64,000 nt of DNA from Pisaster brevispinus (GCA_023634235.1 JAMKCF010000018.1:17501-81500), one strand, 5' to 3'. Positions 44,961 through 57,006 are shown, counted from the first letter of the stretch. A program made the numbers and translations. Notes: generated from the letters alone by a model not told the origin.

Positions 44961-45420
44961 GTCCAACTAGCCTTTTGTCAAGGCCTTCATGGCTTGGACA
45001 GTTTCATAGAGCCGCGATCCCAAGCGACTGGAAGGGGAGACCACGCACTTGAGTGGCGAAGCCGCGAGGGCCTTTTCCAACTTGTTTGCGGTTTCTAATG
45101 TTTTTCCTTATAATCTCAATTTTGTCTACCCAAACGGTAGCTGAAGTCCAAACCATACAGAAGCGACGAGGGTCAGCGGGTCAGCATACATTAACAAATT
45201 AACGGCGAATGTCTTGTCGTTTGTATCATCAGATACTTGCATACAAGTTATGAATAATGCACGTTTCATACTTTACAAATAATTCATAAAAAATAAACTG
45301 CAAACAAGTTGGAAAAGGCCCTCGTGGCTACGCCACTCGGCGTGCGTGGTCTCCCGTTCTAGTTGCTCCGCTGTTTACAAAGCTGTCCAAGCCACGAAGG
45401 CCTTGACAAAAGGCTACTGT
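44961..45420. mobile_element. Foldback/MITE-like element with 120-130-bp arms
   Basis: The left arm (44,961-45,090) contains CCTTTTGTCAAGGCCTTCAT and GAGGGCCTTTTCCAACTTG. The right arm (45,300-45,420) contains the inverse CAAGTTGGAAAAGGCCCTCG and AAGGCCTTGACAAAAGG. Arms are about 85-90 percent identical by eye, with a 210-bp AT-rich loop. No coding capacity. Confidence 0.75.
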
Positions 45421-45436
45421 CCAACTGGCTCTCTCC

Positions 45437-46280
45437 ACAAAATACTACAAGGAACTGTGGAGACAATGTTCACAGTGCCAGAGCCATGGGGTTCCCATAT
45501 AATACCAGCTGTACAAACAGAAGAAACTCATGCACCCATTCCTAGCTAGAAGGTATGTTACTTTGTGGAAGTTTGTGACCTGTGTGTAGATGGATTGCAC
45601 ATGACTTCCTTGACCGCCATCTTTGATTACAAACAATGAAAACTTTTGGCACTTTGCATTCTCGAATGAAGGAGATTCATTTCTTCATACTATTCAGCTT
45701 TGTAAACATTTTCTATCGCTCGGTCTATTCCAAAACATGGTTCCCCGAAAAAATATTTGTACAGACAAAATAAAAATAATATGACAATATTCAAAACAAC
45801 AATACTTGATAGTTAAAAAGTTTTAAAAATTAAACACTTCGGTTCCCATCTATTTTGCTCTAGGGAGCGTCTCAAAAGTCACGAATGGACTTGGCGGGAA
45901 GTAAAGTTACCCATAGCAATATGACTGCCAGAATCTGCTGGACTGCATCATTTTGCCAACTACAGAAACTACAGGAACATTCACCCACGAAAGAATGATA
46001 GACGTTGGCATTTTGGCGTTCCAGCGGAACCGACCGATCCAAGTGGAATACTTAACCAACCCAATTAGAATGTTCCCACCACTCTGACTTTGTCAGACGC
46101 TTCCTCAGACAGACGGGGGAGGTACAGGTGTTGCTGAAGAACTGTCTACTTTATTTAAGCAAAGATTTATATTGGTGAATGGCTGACGGAATACCTCGAC
46201 CAAACTTACAGGGTACATGATTAGAGGGGGGGGGGGAATGTAGAGTTAAACTTGAAAAACTTTGTACTTTGTTTCCACTG
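45437..46280. other. Non-coding stretch
   Basis: Contains GGAGCGTCTCAAAAG (about 45,864), which resembles the terminal repeat of the small TTA-flanked element at 49,439. A G run is at 46,224-46,237. No gene recognised. Confidence 0.4.
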
Positions 46281-46296
46281 AACAATTTTTATATGA

Positions 46297-47300
46297 AAAA
46301 TTGTCGCAACAGTGCAAAAATGCTGTATCTTGATTTTGCAAAAATGTATCTCGCATGAAAATGCTCAGAAAAAAAATGTCTCATCTTGGAGTACTTGTTT
46401 TGTGTGTACATACATGTACGAGCTGTTTCAAGTGAGATACAACGTTTTGACACTTTCAAACTTGCGAGTTCGTGTAACTTAAGTGGTCTTTCAGTTTTGA
46501 CACTCATTTCACATGAACATTTTTACCCAGGTCACTGGGCTGCTTATTTTGTTCCATAAATCATGTCAGCTCCCTGGGGAGTATACAGCCTGTGCTGCCA
46601 AGCATGTAGTGCACCAAGCTAAATTTGTCATAAGAATTATCTCTGCCCTCTCAGGTGTTAAGATCAAGGTCAATTTAGTTTCATTTTATATTTTGTCTCA
46701 GGTACACAATTACTCCTGGATGAAGACCAGCAATTATGGTTAACTGTCTGGCTCAAGAACACAGGAGTCATGGCCGAGGTTCACATCATGCCTTATATGC
46801 AGCAGTTTGTTTCTAATTATAATACTATCATCCAATCAAATGACAAAGATCTACCCAGATGTTATATAAAACAATTAATAAGGAATGTTATGAATTCGTG
46901 CAATGGAGATAAATTTTAATTTGTTGAAAGTAAAATGTTCTTTTCAACTTCGTTGAATGAACCATTCCAGATTTCATCTCATGAAAATATTTCACCATTG
47001 CACTTATAAACATTTGGTACTTGTATAATATTGTGTAGATGAATCCATCGCATAATATATCAAACAGAATAAGCTAATATGAAACAAAGGTGTCACATAC
47101 ATGTACATGTGTACATTACTTGTATTTCGTCACATCAGTGCAAAAACATCCTATCTTGATTTTGAAAAAATGTATCTCGCACGAAAATGACCAGTGCAAA
47201 AACGTCATATCTCAGAGTGTATGTACTTGTTTTGTGTGTACATCTATTTTAAGTGAGATGGGAAGTTTTGACTATTTCAAACTCACGGGTAATGTTAGTG
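46297..47300. repeat. Pair of dispersed direct repeats of about 180 bp
   Basis: 46,308-46,470 and 47,138-47,290 share AGTGCAAAAA, ATCTTGATTTTG, AAAATGTATCTCGCA, TACTTGTTTTGTGTGTACAT and AAGTGAGAT in the same order. Non-coding. The stretch between is AT-rich with nothing recognised. It may include the 3' UTR of the SR protein gene on the minus strand. Confidence 0.6.
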
Positions 47301-47666
47301 CTATTTTAGAACATTTTTGCACTGACATGACGTTGTGTGTACGCCCGGAACATCCTTTTGCTCCCCTACATTGTGAGAACATGTCATCTCTTTCATTACA
47401 AGCTCTTGGTTGAATGTAGAGATAAAGTACACAAACATTCTGTACACTTTTAAACTACGTGTTGTACCCAAGTAGGTGAGTTAAAAAAGGACAACAAAAT
47501 AGATGAATCTTCTATTTTGGTGTCCAGTTATATTTTGCACTTGCAAGAGGTATCCAACCAGACAACCTCATTCCCATGGGTGTACAATTTTGCAGGGCCA
47601 TTTTAACGACATAAGGGGACGATGATTCAGCATGCTGTTCATGGAAATGAGGTTGCCTTCCTGGCT

Positions 47667-47880
47667 CTATTCAGCTACCTGCTCAGGCACTTCAGGTTGT
47701 TCACCCTCCTGCCGGGGAGGGCTATCCATGGTAACGTCAACCTCAATCTGCCCCTGGTTTCCTTCGGAGAACTTGCTGTCATTGTTGTCGTGGGTATCAT
47801 TGTTGTCATGATGCTCGTTGTCGCTCCGATGAGGATCTGGTGATAGGGAGGCACGTTTGGGACTTAGAGACCGCGACGAT
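47667..47880 (-). CDS. SR protein exon e: acidic C-terminal tail
   Basis: After TATGTTTTTTAAACAG. Encodes Arg275 to Glu345: [20 protein letters not shown], then Asp/Asn/His-rich [15 protein letters not shown] and an acidic end PEVPEQVAE, with stop TAG at 47,667-47,669. This tail is unusual for SRSF3/7-type proteins, which end in RS or short basic sequence. Confidence 0.88.
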
Positions 47881-50800
47881 CTGTTTAAAAAACATAGAAA
47901 GCAAATTATTTTAACAGTAGTAAAAGACGCAAAAAACAATTATTGTCCAAATAAGGCCTTAAAAGTATCCAATGAGACTTACTCAATGAAGCTCTTGAAG
48001 AAACCCGCAAACAAAGGGGGTTAATACAAATACAAGAAACGCCAGGGGAAACCCGCGCATCTCAATTGAACAGCTGCCAATCATTGTACAACAGCTCGGA
48101 AAAAAATCAAGCACAAAGTCTAACTAGCCAGATACAAGTAACTGCTTGAGAACAAACTAGCAAGTTATGCATCATACATTGTGAATGTTGCACAAAACAT
48201 ACTTGCGAGCATATGGGATTCGTGCCCATGGTGGGACAGCGTGGTTACATGTGTGTCAGAACAGGTGCTCCCTCTATTTAAACATAACTCTTGCAGGATA
48301 CATTGTAAATACTAAATAATCTAATTTTTGCAAATTTAATCAGATTTAGGGAAAACAATAATGCCAATGTGTCTGGCTCAAGGACCTTGCTCAGATCGCT
48401 GCTTGAAAGAAGACTAACAACTAATGCAGTATACAATCATTGTAAATATTTCACAAACAAATCCTCACATAAATCAAGCGTACCACGAAGTGACCTATCT
48501 GTCAGAAATTTTACACTTTACACATCAGGTTTTATACAAATTATTAATAAATGTATAATACTCATTACTGTTAACATTTTTAGAAAGTTTCAATACCTAA
48601 TACGTAATAGTTTGGTAATTACACTAATTAGTAAAAACGACGTATCACTAGATTTGCCATTTTGTATTTTCCAAAGTGACCTATCTCGATACGCAACTTT
48701 ACCAATGATATACAAAGTGCTACAGAACAGTTCAGGCATCCCTATGTGACAATTATATTTTCAGGCAGTGACCTTATCTGAAAGCGTGGTATTTTCACGA
48801 AGTGCCCATTCGCAATAGGTCTCAATATGCAATGTGTTTGTACACAGCGCTCTATGGGCAAAACTTTTTTTTTCTTCATTTTCCTGAATTGAGTTGACGC
48901 ATGTGTTTAGGAATTAATTACTAATTAAAATAGTTGCGGGAATGAAAACATTGTCAGTTATGTACAAAAACAGTATTCAACTTTATTTGTAGTAAAATTT
49001 GTAAACTTTAAAAATAGTAAGCAGACTCCGAAACAGCAGTTTGAAGAATAGTGCAACTTCAATCGCTAATTTCTCCAAACACCTTTTGGGGCTGTGAACA
49101 AGATAGGTCACTTTGTGGCACGCATGACGAAATAATAAAAAATGTACAGCTAAATTGCCAATGTGTCTCGCTAGGAACTAGCTTAACCAGCCAGATCATG
49201 GCTTGAGAGAAGACTAACAATCAATGCAAAAGGTGCACACTTCAATTCTTGCAAATTAAATCAAATAAAAAATAACAATGTAATGTGCCTGGCTAAGGAA
49301 CTGGCTTTACCAGCCAGATCACTGCTTGAGAGAAGATTCACAATCAATGCAACTTTGTATGGCAAATGTTGCACAAATACATTTTTGCAAAGCTAACCAG
49401 CTAGTTGTGGACAACAAGTGACTCAAGGACCTAGCTTAGAGAGTGTCTCAAACGTTGGAATGGTAGAAACGTTCCGATTGGATCAGATAAGTTTCCAATT
49501 TATTATTCCGTAGGACTACCGAAACGTTCCATTGGAATGTTCAAAATACTTTTGGCACAATGATGCGGTCAATTGATTGCAGGCTTAACTTTTGAGACGC
49601 TCTCTTAACCAACCAGATCGCTGCTTGAGGAAAGACCATTATTTATACAATACACAGTGCTTGTTGCAAAAAGAGGGTATGGATTAACTTTCTAAAACAA
49701 CAGCAACTGCAATCACAGTGTTAGGGGAATGACAAATATTCAGAGTAGCATATTTGGAGGGCTTGGGAGGGATGATTATGCCCCCACCTCTGGTTACGAC
49801 ACTGATACTAAAGAATGAAAAAGTACAAATAACAACAGCCAATTTGCCCGTCATACATGTTAATACTTAACTCGATTTCACACAGCTCTGCCATGTACGT
49901 GTACATGTAAAGACAGTTTCAAAATGAAAGGCAAGTTAAATGACAAAGCCTGGAGTCATTGTACAAATGCAATTTTACAGAAACAAATGGACAATCTGTA
50001 CTTGTCGCAAGTCTCAGTTTTTAATAAAAGGATCAAACCCATGCAAATTTAGTGGCTTTTTGCTACTATCCCAGCCACAGAATTTGATTCCTACCTACCT
50101 CTCTTTTCCGTCTTTAGAGCAGCTACGAGACCTTTTCCCAGATCGTGACCTTGAACGACCGTGAGATCCAGATGGTGACCTTGATCGATGATCCTTTGAC
50201 CTGCGCTCTGCTGACCTTGACTTCCGCTCCGCTGATCTGGATCGGCGCTCACCTGACCTGGATCTGCGGTCAGGTGACCTGGATCTGCGGTCACCTGACC
50301 CCGATCTATGATCACCTGATCTGGATCTGCGATCACCTGATCTTGATCTTCGGTCACCCGATCTGGATCTTCGATCATGTGATCTGGATCTGCGATCACT
50401 GGACCGGGATCTGTGCCCACCCGATCGTGACCTGCGCTCTCCTGATCTAGACCTGTGGTATCGGTCATTTGACCGTGACCTTGATTTACGGTAGCGGTCA
50501 CGTGATCTGGAGGGTGACCGGCGACTATGGCGGCTGAATTGAGGAGAAAAAAAAAAAAAAAAATAAATCAAATAAAAGTTCTGGATGAAAATGTTCAAAC
50601 CTCAAACTCAATTTATGTCTGCTTAAAAATCCTTTCACTTTCAAGCATTTTAATCAAAAATCTTCTAGTGTCCAATGGGAATCCTTCAACATTAGATGGA
50701 TTTGCACTTGACATCATTTACCTCCATCTTTGATGAAAAACAATGGAAAAGTGCAGGAAACAATGGAAAAGTGCGCATGACTCTCGGCCAATGATAGCCT

Positions 50801-53800
50801 TTCACGCATGCATGTTTCATCAATGATGGCAGCCAATGCAAGGGGTCTATTCCTAACTCCATCTATGGTTTACAACATTGTTTCCAATCATGTAAGGTTT
50901 AAAATTTAAGAAAGACTTCTCACTCTCAGTCTGACGACTGGCATGAAATCCTGGCCCTAGGAAACATGGCAAGTCTCATGCATAGTCAAAACACTAATTT
51001 GGAGTTCCCACTTATTATGACTGCTTTAATGTAGCAACCTAGTACTTCATGAAGGCAATGGAGGCACGTGCCATTATGTCCTGTTCATTACCTTGGTTCC
51101 CTGTGAAATGTTTCATATGGAGGTAACAGAGGCAATTGCCTCTATTCCCCCGGTCATTGCCTTGGTGCATGTGCAACTTGTACAACTAATGTGTATGAAA
51201 CAAAAACGCATAACTAAACATTCATGCACGAGACTTGCACAGACAATGAAAAGCATGTGACCCCATGTAACACAGAAGAAGGGCTCAATCATGAGGACTT
51301 GAGGGCAACTTACGGCCTTCTTTCTCGACTTCGACTACGAGATCGATAATTCCGTGGTGGTGATCCATATCTATGACAAATAATAAAATTCATGATGAAT
51401 TTGTGAACCAGTCCTTGCATACAACTGACAGTTACATGTACTTTGTTCCTCCGAATACTGTTAGGCTGTGTCTAGATCAAGCAACTCCTGCTACAGCTAT
51501 GGCAACAAACGAGGGAGAAACGACCTTAATCCTTATTAGCATTCAGGCCAGTGTTGGTTCCAAGACATTTCAGATGTGTAGTCACGAAAACCTAACCAAT
51601 GTCTAAACCGCTACCATCCCACCAACCACTTGCCCGAAAGGGCACTACCATACCTATAACCGCTATCACAGCTGTTCGTTGGGTGATAACCGCTGTTATA
51701 GGAATGATAGCGCCCTCTAGTTTTGACAAGGTTTTTTTCGTGACTAATAATGACTGGAGCGCTTTAGTCTACAAGACTACATTCAGGCCATAGCCACTGC
51801 TGGAGCCATTAGTTTGGCTATGGCTGTTTGGCTGCAGTGACAACACAGACTTTTTCAGCAATCTGGCCATATCAATTGCTGAAGCTACTCAATCTGACAC
51901 AGCCTTAGATTGGAGCTATTGGTCACGCAATGTATCCTGGGAGTTAACTTGGCGAGTGCAGGAAGTTCCAATATCCACTTCAGATCACAAAATCAGAAAA
52001 AAAGCTTGATAGTCAAGGATTAGAACACCAAAGAGTCAGCTCATTGTCAGAAAAATACTTTACAAAATCTTTGTTTTAACTTGAATGTCAATCATGAAAG
52101 ACCAATTCTAGAAAGCACTCAGTAGTACTTCACTACAAATAAAAGAAAAACACCGTTCCGGCCAGTCTTTAAAACTGGGGTGGGGGGTGGGGGGTGGCAT
52201 TTGAACCCGAATGACTGGTAGAAATAAACTCTGTGAAGTTTGTATTAACTTTTGTTTTAGCTTACATGCATGTTTCATAGATCTAGTGGACCTGTTTAAA
52301 ATGTTACTAGTGTCCACAAGTATACATGTATACCAGCCAAAAATGTCATCCATGTACATATACTAAGTGTTTTTTGTTATCCCGTTTTCTGCCAAGTTTT
52401 GGAAAATGGTGGTTAAGAATGAAAACAGCAGATTTTAGAAAAAATAGTGTACTGTATGTAAAGTAAGAACAGCTTTTAACTATATTAAGAGCATTCAAAC
52501 TGCTTAATTACAACAACCAGGGATGATTGAGAGTCATTGCTGAGAAAAAGGTCTGAAACTCGGATCCAACTTTTTGGAGGTATGTTGAAATGATGACATT
52601 TCCACCTTCCGGCAACCCTTGAGGTTATACATTTCAAGGAGCTTATATGAGAACAGTATCCTCAGCACTAGAGAAGTAGATTAAAGAGCATGATTTATTT
52701 ATATATGAAGGAAATAACAGCTACATTTGTTCACTGACCAGACATTAAGAAGTCTGAATTCAGCTAAAAGTTTGAAATGTTGTATTCCTGAACACTTCTA
52801 TATATATGTTAGTGAAAGATAAAGGTATTTTAGCATATCTAAATTTTTGAACAGTGGGTCCAAAAGACAAACAGGCAATCCTCTGGCTAATACCATTACC
52901 AAGCTGTGAATGCAGTGAACAGGGTTCTACCACACACCTCTGTCTGATGTAAAGACTCAAACCTGACCTGGACATTGTTACTTGGTCTTGGGGGTTCTGG
53001 CCACAATGGAACGGTGTATACAGTATCTAAAAACAAATCTGCTGTGTTAGTCATGTCACCAAAACCTGGATTACAAAAAAGGGCAGCCTCAGATTCAAGA
53101 CTTAGTTTAAACAAAAGCACTAACCACCACCAGCAATTTGGAGCGAGGAAATTGGAGGAATTGAAGACAAGAGTGCTGCGATGAAAATCCGCTGAAATAT
53201 TGACCGATTTTCAGAGGTGTATTTCTTCAATTTCTTCGGTGTGTAGAAATGGTGGATGTTTGGTTGTCCGTAAACGGTGCGATTTGTCAGGCCCCCAAAT
53301 GGAAATTGGTGCCAAATGGCACCCTCTGATGATGAACGCAGAATTGGGTGTGACCGTTACCAGCTGCAATGCATACTGGGTGGAACACTGCCCGTTGGTT
53401 GGTTGGTTGGTTGGTTGGTTGATTGATGATGAAGGGTAAAGACCGGGGTCAGAGTGTTGACCGAGTGCTGATTGGACAAGAATGGTCACATGGTGGTGAG
53501 AATGGGAGATGATTGGTTGAGAAGGTTGTATCAATTTCGATTCCCTGTGAGGTCAGCGGGATTAAATCAAATGCCATGTTTAGGACAACAACAAATACAA
53601 ATTTAAATCTCGTAAAAAAAAATAAATACCCAAAATATAAATTTGCTTAATGTACATGTAAGTCCATTTATGTGCAAGTTCCAGTCCTTCTGATTTGAAA
53701 ATCCCAGGCGTGTGAAAAAAAGCACACCTCGATTCTTCGTGTGATTTTTGTGGCACAGGCTGGTCACTTTAAAGTCGGTTTTCTTAAAACTAAACAGCGG

Positions 53801-56800
53801 GTAGTGATGTACTTAAAACAACATGGCAAGGGATCTTGTGAAGGTAGAATTGGTTGTACACTGGACACTTTATCATCAAAATCTCCCATGATTGATACTT
53901 ATTTATCTAAACACTCAAAGGTGCATACAATTGTCGAAGCTAAAAAAAAAATTGAAAAAAAAGAAAAGAAAAACGGAAGTGAAGTTCACAAACTTGCGTT
54001 TTTGAACGATCTTATCCCCTAATTTCTGCCCTTAATAATACCATGGAGGTCTATTTTACCTACATGAAAATAGTTTTTTCACCAACAACCATTTCCATGG
54101 ATTCGTGAATAAAGGATCGCTTGTTTAAAACTTCTTTTGCAATACATTTTCGATTGAACGATTGGTCGACAATGCACATTGGGGAAAATTGTGCGGCGAG
54201 AGCGATATGTTTATAAAGGAGTACGAGGTTACAATTTTGTATGATATATCACCGGAAGGAGGTCGCGATTAGACTCCACCGCACTTCTTCTAACCCCTGG
54301 AAAATCGAGTTGTGTGTTTCCCTACTCGCCTACGTATTGTAGTATATAAAATGGAGGAGAAAGCCAGACTAACAATGTGCATGCGTGTTTTAACGTTCGT
54401 TTACTGAAATGAACGATTGCAGCTAGTAAATATCAAGACTAGGGACTTTATCACCAGAATTTTGAAGTATTTTGAAAATTACAAACAATTAATTTTACGA
54501 CGTTATTTTATTTTACAAATAATGAAGTATGAATTCGCTGGAAATGTATGCCAAGGCGTGCATTATAGAGAGATCAGGCGTGTGATTTTTCGCACGCGTG
54601 AGGAAGCTTTTAGGAGTGCGATGGCGTGCGGGTGCGATCGCACGCCTCAAATCAGAAGGACTGAAGTTCAGTTTTCAAATATGTGAACATCATTTATTAA
54701 TGATGCTACAAATTAAAGTATTCAAAAAAGCAACACAAAGCAATGGGAGACTTTAGAGACGATAGAGGGCTCCCGCTTACAGGGTCCTTTTCCATTGTTC
54801 TCAGCAACGAGAACAATACAAAAGTACCGGAGACTGGGACGCCCACCAACTATCGCCTCAAAAGTCTCCCATTTCACAATTACAAAAGAAAAACTGACCA
54901 CTGATGTATTAAAATAGCCTAACAAACTGCTAACTTTTTATGGTATTGCAATACACAATGTACTTGCTATATTTTTAACCAATGATTTGAATTTTGACCA
55001 ACTTTGTAACACACTAAATTTGCAAGTACTTTCTAAACATTTATTGCATTATACTTTGCCTTCTAGATGTATTTCTGGCAAATAAAACCAATGCTTCACA
55101 TGTATCTAGAAAGCCTAGCTACATGTAGAAAGTAAGCAGGAATGCTTGGTCTTAGATACGCGCGGATGTGGCCATAAATTATGCAATCATGGAAGGAAAA
55201 TCCACATGGTTTATGTCTTATTACTATTAGTCTAAATTGAATAGGTCTCTAAAGCAGAAATAAGGGAGGCTTATTTTGTTATCAAAGCTGAACTCCCATT
55301 AACTCTGGCAAAGTCAGGGCTCAAAATTTACACTGGACCGCAGGTCTGAGGTCAGTTATTTTATATCAGACCAGTACACTCAAGTCTGGTGGTCTTGTGT
55401 TTTTTAATTGAATAGTAGTACCTCATTGTGTAATGTCCTATAAAAGAAGAATCAAATGTTCAAATGTTGATGCTTAGTCTGATAAATATCTTTCAATAAG
55501 ACAAGTGAGACAAATCTTCTCTTACTTCTCTTAGAGCTTTTAAAATAAAAACTGTGTAATTTCAAAATTTGTATTGTGGTCTTGTAAAACAAACTCCGGT
55601 CAAGTAAAGATTTAAAGCTACAAGTCATGTGGTCTTGTGGATTTTTCCCCCAAATTCGAGCTTTGAAAGTCTTGGGCTGATTGAATCGGCCCATTTTCAG
55701 ACTGTCTTTTAATTTGACCCTATTTTGACCTGATTTATAACGCATTTGTATTGGTTTTTAATCAACACCATGTGACCTTATACATGTTATTATGACCTTT
55801 CTGAAAGTTCAGGCTGTGACCAAAAAAACGTTTAGTATGTCAGCTTTGAACTTGCATAAACTTTGATAACAGTTATTGTTTCTATAAAAAAAATATTTCC
55901 ATTTCCCGAAAAAAAAAAATAAAAAAAATAATGGAAGAAATTCTCAGCATAATAAGGCACAGCAATATAATACAGGGCATTACAAACTCTGGTTACAAGT
56001 TGTTGGCCTTGTTTATTCCAACCTTATTTGCTTGGTATGTGTTTTATTGTGTTGATTTTACCTTCCGCCTCCACCACCACCACCGTAGCGAGATCGGGGT
56101 GGCCCTCCTCCATATCCGCCTCGGGAGCTTCGCCTCTTCCCACTCGCCATCTCTACTCTGACACGCCGTCCACATATCTTTCTGTTAATGTAAACAAATT
56201 ATTACGTACTTTGTAAACGAATTGATGGATAATAAACAACGGAAAACCAAAAATCTACCTAGGCCAATGGTTCTCCCTTCAAGACAAAAACCAAGCTGGA
56301 TGACCAAGCTGGATGACGAGCCTTTGGAAGATACAGCACCATTATGAAAGGCAACCTTCCAATGTGCCTGATAAGAAAAGTGTATAACTAGTGCATCCTC
56401 TCTGCAATTTCATACACAGCTGAAACCTGCACACTTACATCAAAAATGGAAAGAACCTAGCAACAGCTCAACACAACATGGAAAGAAGTATACTTAAAAT
56501 CACGTTCAAGAGCAGAAAAACAAACAAATGGATTAGGAAACAGACCAAAGTTCAGGACATCTTAGGAACAGTAAAAACAAGAAAAAGGAGCTGGAAGGAC
56601 ACATTAGCCGCACACCAGATAACGGTTGGGAGCTCAACGGGCACCATGAGGCCTTCATCCTGAAGTGGATCGACAAAGGCTGAAAAATCCAAAATCAACT
56701 ACAAAGCTACTAAATACACTCATAAAAACTTTTAAATTTGGTGCTTTTGTGAATATCCAGTGCTTTACCTTCCATCGAGCCCTCTCACAGCGTCTTCAGC

Positions 56801-57006
56801 ATCCCTCGGGTCTTGGAACTCAACAAAGGCAAATCCTGCTGGGTTTCGAGCCACCCAGACGTTGACAATGGGCCCATAGGTCTCAAACGCCCTCTCCAGC
56901 TCATGTTTAGCTGCTCCGGAGCCAAGATCCCCAACGTACAATTTGCAGTCCAAAGGCCCTTGATCTCGCCAATGAGACATGGTCTGATGTTTTGAGGTTA
57001 AAGTAG
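47667..57006 (-). CDS. SRSF3/SRSF7-type serine/arginine-rich splicing factor, five coding exons
   Basis: Joined coding exons on the minus strand: 56,980-56,769, 56,181-56,062, 51,370-51,314, 50,533-50,099 and 47,880-47,667 (1038 nt, 345 residues). All introns are GT-AG and all junctions fall in the same phase (2 nt + 1 nt). Residues 12-84 form one RRM with RNP2 LYVGDL (14-19) and RNP1 GFAFVEF (49-55); PLDCK and VWVARNP are signatures of SRSF3/SRSF7. A Gly-rich linker (92-110), an RS domain (about 111-274) with RRSRSGD heptads and an acidic tail follow. There is no CCHC zinc knuckle, so it is closer to SRSF3 and Rbp1 than to SRSF7, but longer than both. Such proteins bind pre-mRNA in the nucleus and recruit spliceosome parts; SR kinases phosphorylate the RS domain. 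The start codon lies 26 nt after an acceptor-like TTCAG, so an upstream non-coding exon is likely. Confidence 0.93.
47881..50098. repeat. Intron 4 of the SR gene, with 80-120-bp dispersed units
   Basis: Several related units with CAATGTGTCTGGCTCAAGGA, CCAGCCAGATC and GCTTGAGAGAAGACTAACAA lie at about 48,362, 49,160, 49,280 and 49,425 (the last split by an element at 49,439). Non-coding. Otherwise AT-rich. Confidence 0.7.
49439..49604. mobile_element. 166-bp MITE with TTA target duplication
   Basis: Terminal repeats GAGAGTGTCTCAAA and TTTGAGACGCTCTC. TTA on both sides (49,436-49,438 and 49,605-49,607). Sister units without insertion read CTAGCTTAACCAGCCAGATC, showing a single TTA. A three-base TTA duplication is typical of PIF/Harbinger elements. 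Non-autonomous. Confidence 0.85.
50099..50533 (-). CDS. SR protein exon d: RS domain
   Basis: 435 nt after a long T-rich tract and TCAATTCAG. Encodes residues 130-274 and AG of Arg275, from [15 protein letters not shown] to [12 protein letters not shown]. About twelve RRSRSGD-like heptads. Donor GAGAG-GTAGGT. Confidence 0.95.
50190..50450. repeat. 21/24-bp coding minisatellite in the RS exon
   Basis: GATCTGGATCTGCGGTCACC-type units (plus strand) repeat in multiples of three bases and encode the heptads. Variation is in whole codons, so the array can change length without breaking the frame. Confidence 0.85.
50534..51313. other. Intron 3 of the SR gene
   Basis: 780 bp. Has a polypyrimidine tract next to exon d (50,540-50,570). 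Contains GGAGGTAACAGAGGCAATTGC-like low-information sequence near 51,050-51,170. No element recognised. Confidence 0.6.
51314..51370 (-). CDS. SR protein exon c: start of RS region
   Basis: Short 57-nt exon after TTATTTGTCATAG, encoding [19 protein letters not shown], with donor CC-GTAAGT. Phase agrees with both neighbours. Confidence 0.9.
51464..51904. mobile_element. 441-bp MITE with TTA target duplication, next to exon c
   Basis: Terminal repeats GGCTGTGTCTAGAT and ATCTGACACAGCC, flanked by TTA at 51,461-51,463 and 51,905-51,907. It lies in intron 2, about 93 bp upstream of the exon c acceptor. Contains GCGCCCTCTAG (about 51,709). No coding capacity. Class probably Harbinger-like. Confidence 0.75.
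51908..56061. other. Intron 2 of the SR gene (remaining part)
   Basis: AT-rich. Contains a TTGG microsatellite (53,396-53,420) and a hairpin element at 54,741-54,872. I see no exon with both splice sites and open frame. Related vertebrate genes carry a poison exon in the intron after the RRM; I cannot point to one here. Confidence 0.5.
54741..54872. mobile_element. 130-bp hairpin element
   Basis: AATGGGAGACTTTAGAGACG faces CGCCTCAAAAGTCTCCCATT, and the inner arms ATTGTTCTC and GAGAACAAT close the hairpin. Small inverted-repeat element in intron 2. Confidence 0.7.
56062..56181 (-). CDS. SR protein exon b: RRM end and Gly-rich linker
   Basis: 120 nt after TTACATTAACAG. Encodes Arg71 to Gly110, [20 protein letters not shown] then a [12 protein letters not shown] segment and seven glycines. 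Donor AAG-GTAAAA. Confidence 0.93.
56363..56664 (+). pseudogene. LINE reverse transcriptase remnant in intron 1
   Basis: The first frame reads [33 protein letters not shown], then shifts to [39 protein letters not shown]. This matches the YN-x-C-x-LPA-x-Y-x-AETW and ME-x-x-LGI-x-x-x-DRK-x-N-x-WIR-x-QT region near the end of endonuclease-reverse transcriptases of BovB/CFDP2-like and related LINEs. Two stops and a frameshift: a dead copy, opposite in direction to the SR gene. Confidence 0.75.
56769..57006 (-). CDS. SR protein exon a: start codon and RRM first part
   Basis: Acceptor TTTCTTGATTTCAG ends at 57,007 and the ATG is at 56,980. It encodes residues 1-70 ([20 protein letters not shown] to DAVRGLDG) plus AG of Arg71. 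Donor AAG-GTAAAG. The break after LDG agrees with where I expect the RRM intron in vertebrate relatives. Confidence 0.95.

Noticed and set aside
49940..50450. Plus-strand frame of 101 codons across the RS exon (50,145-50,450)
   Set aside because: Antisense shadow of the RS repeat, which the splice sites and RRM exons assign to the minus strand.
51371..56061. Poison exon in intron 2 of the SR gene
   Set aside because: Expected from vertebrate SRSF3 and SRSF7, but I found no candidate with good acceptor, donor and in-frame stop; needs RNA data.
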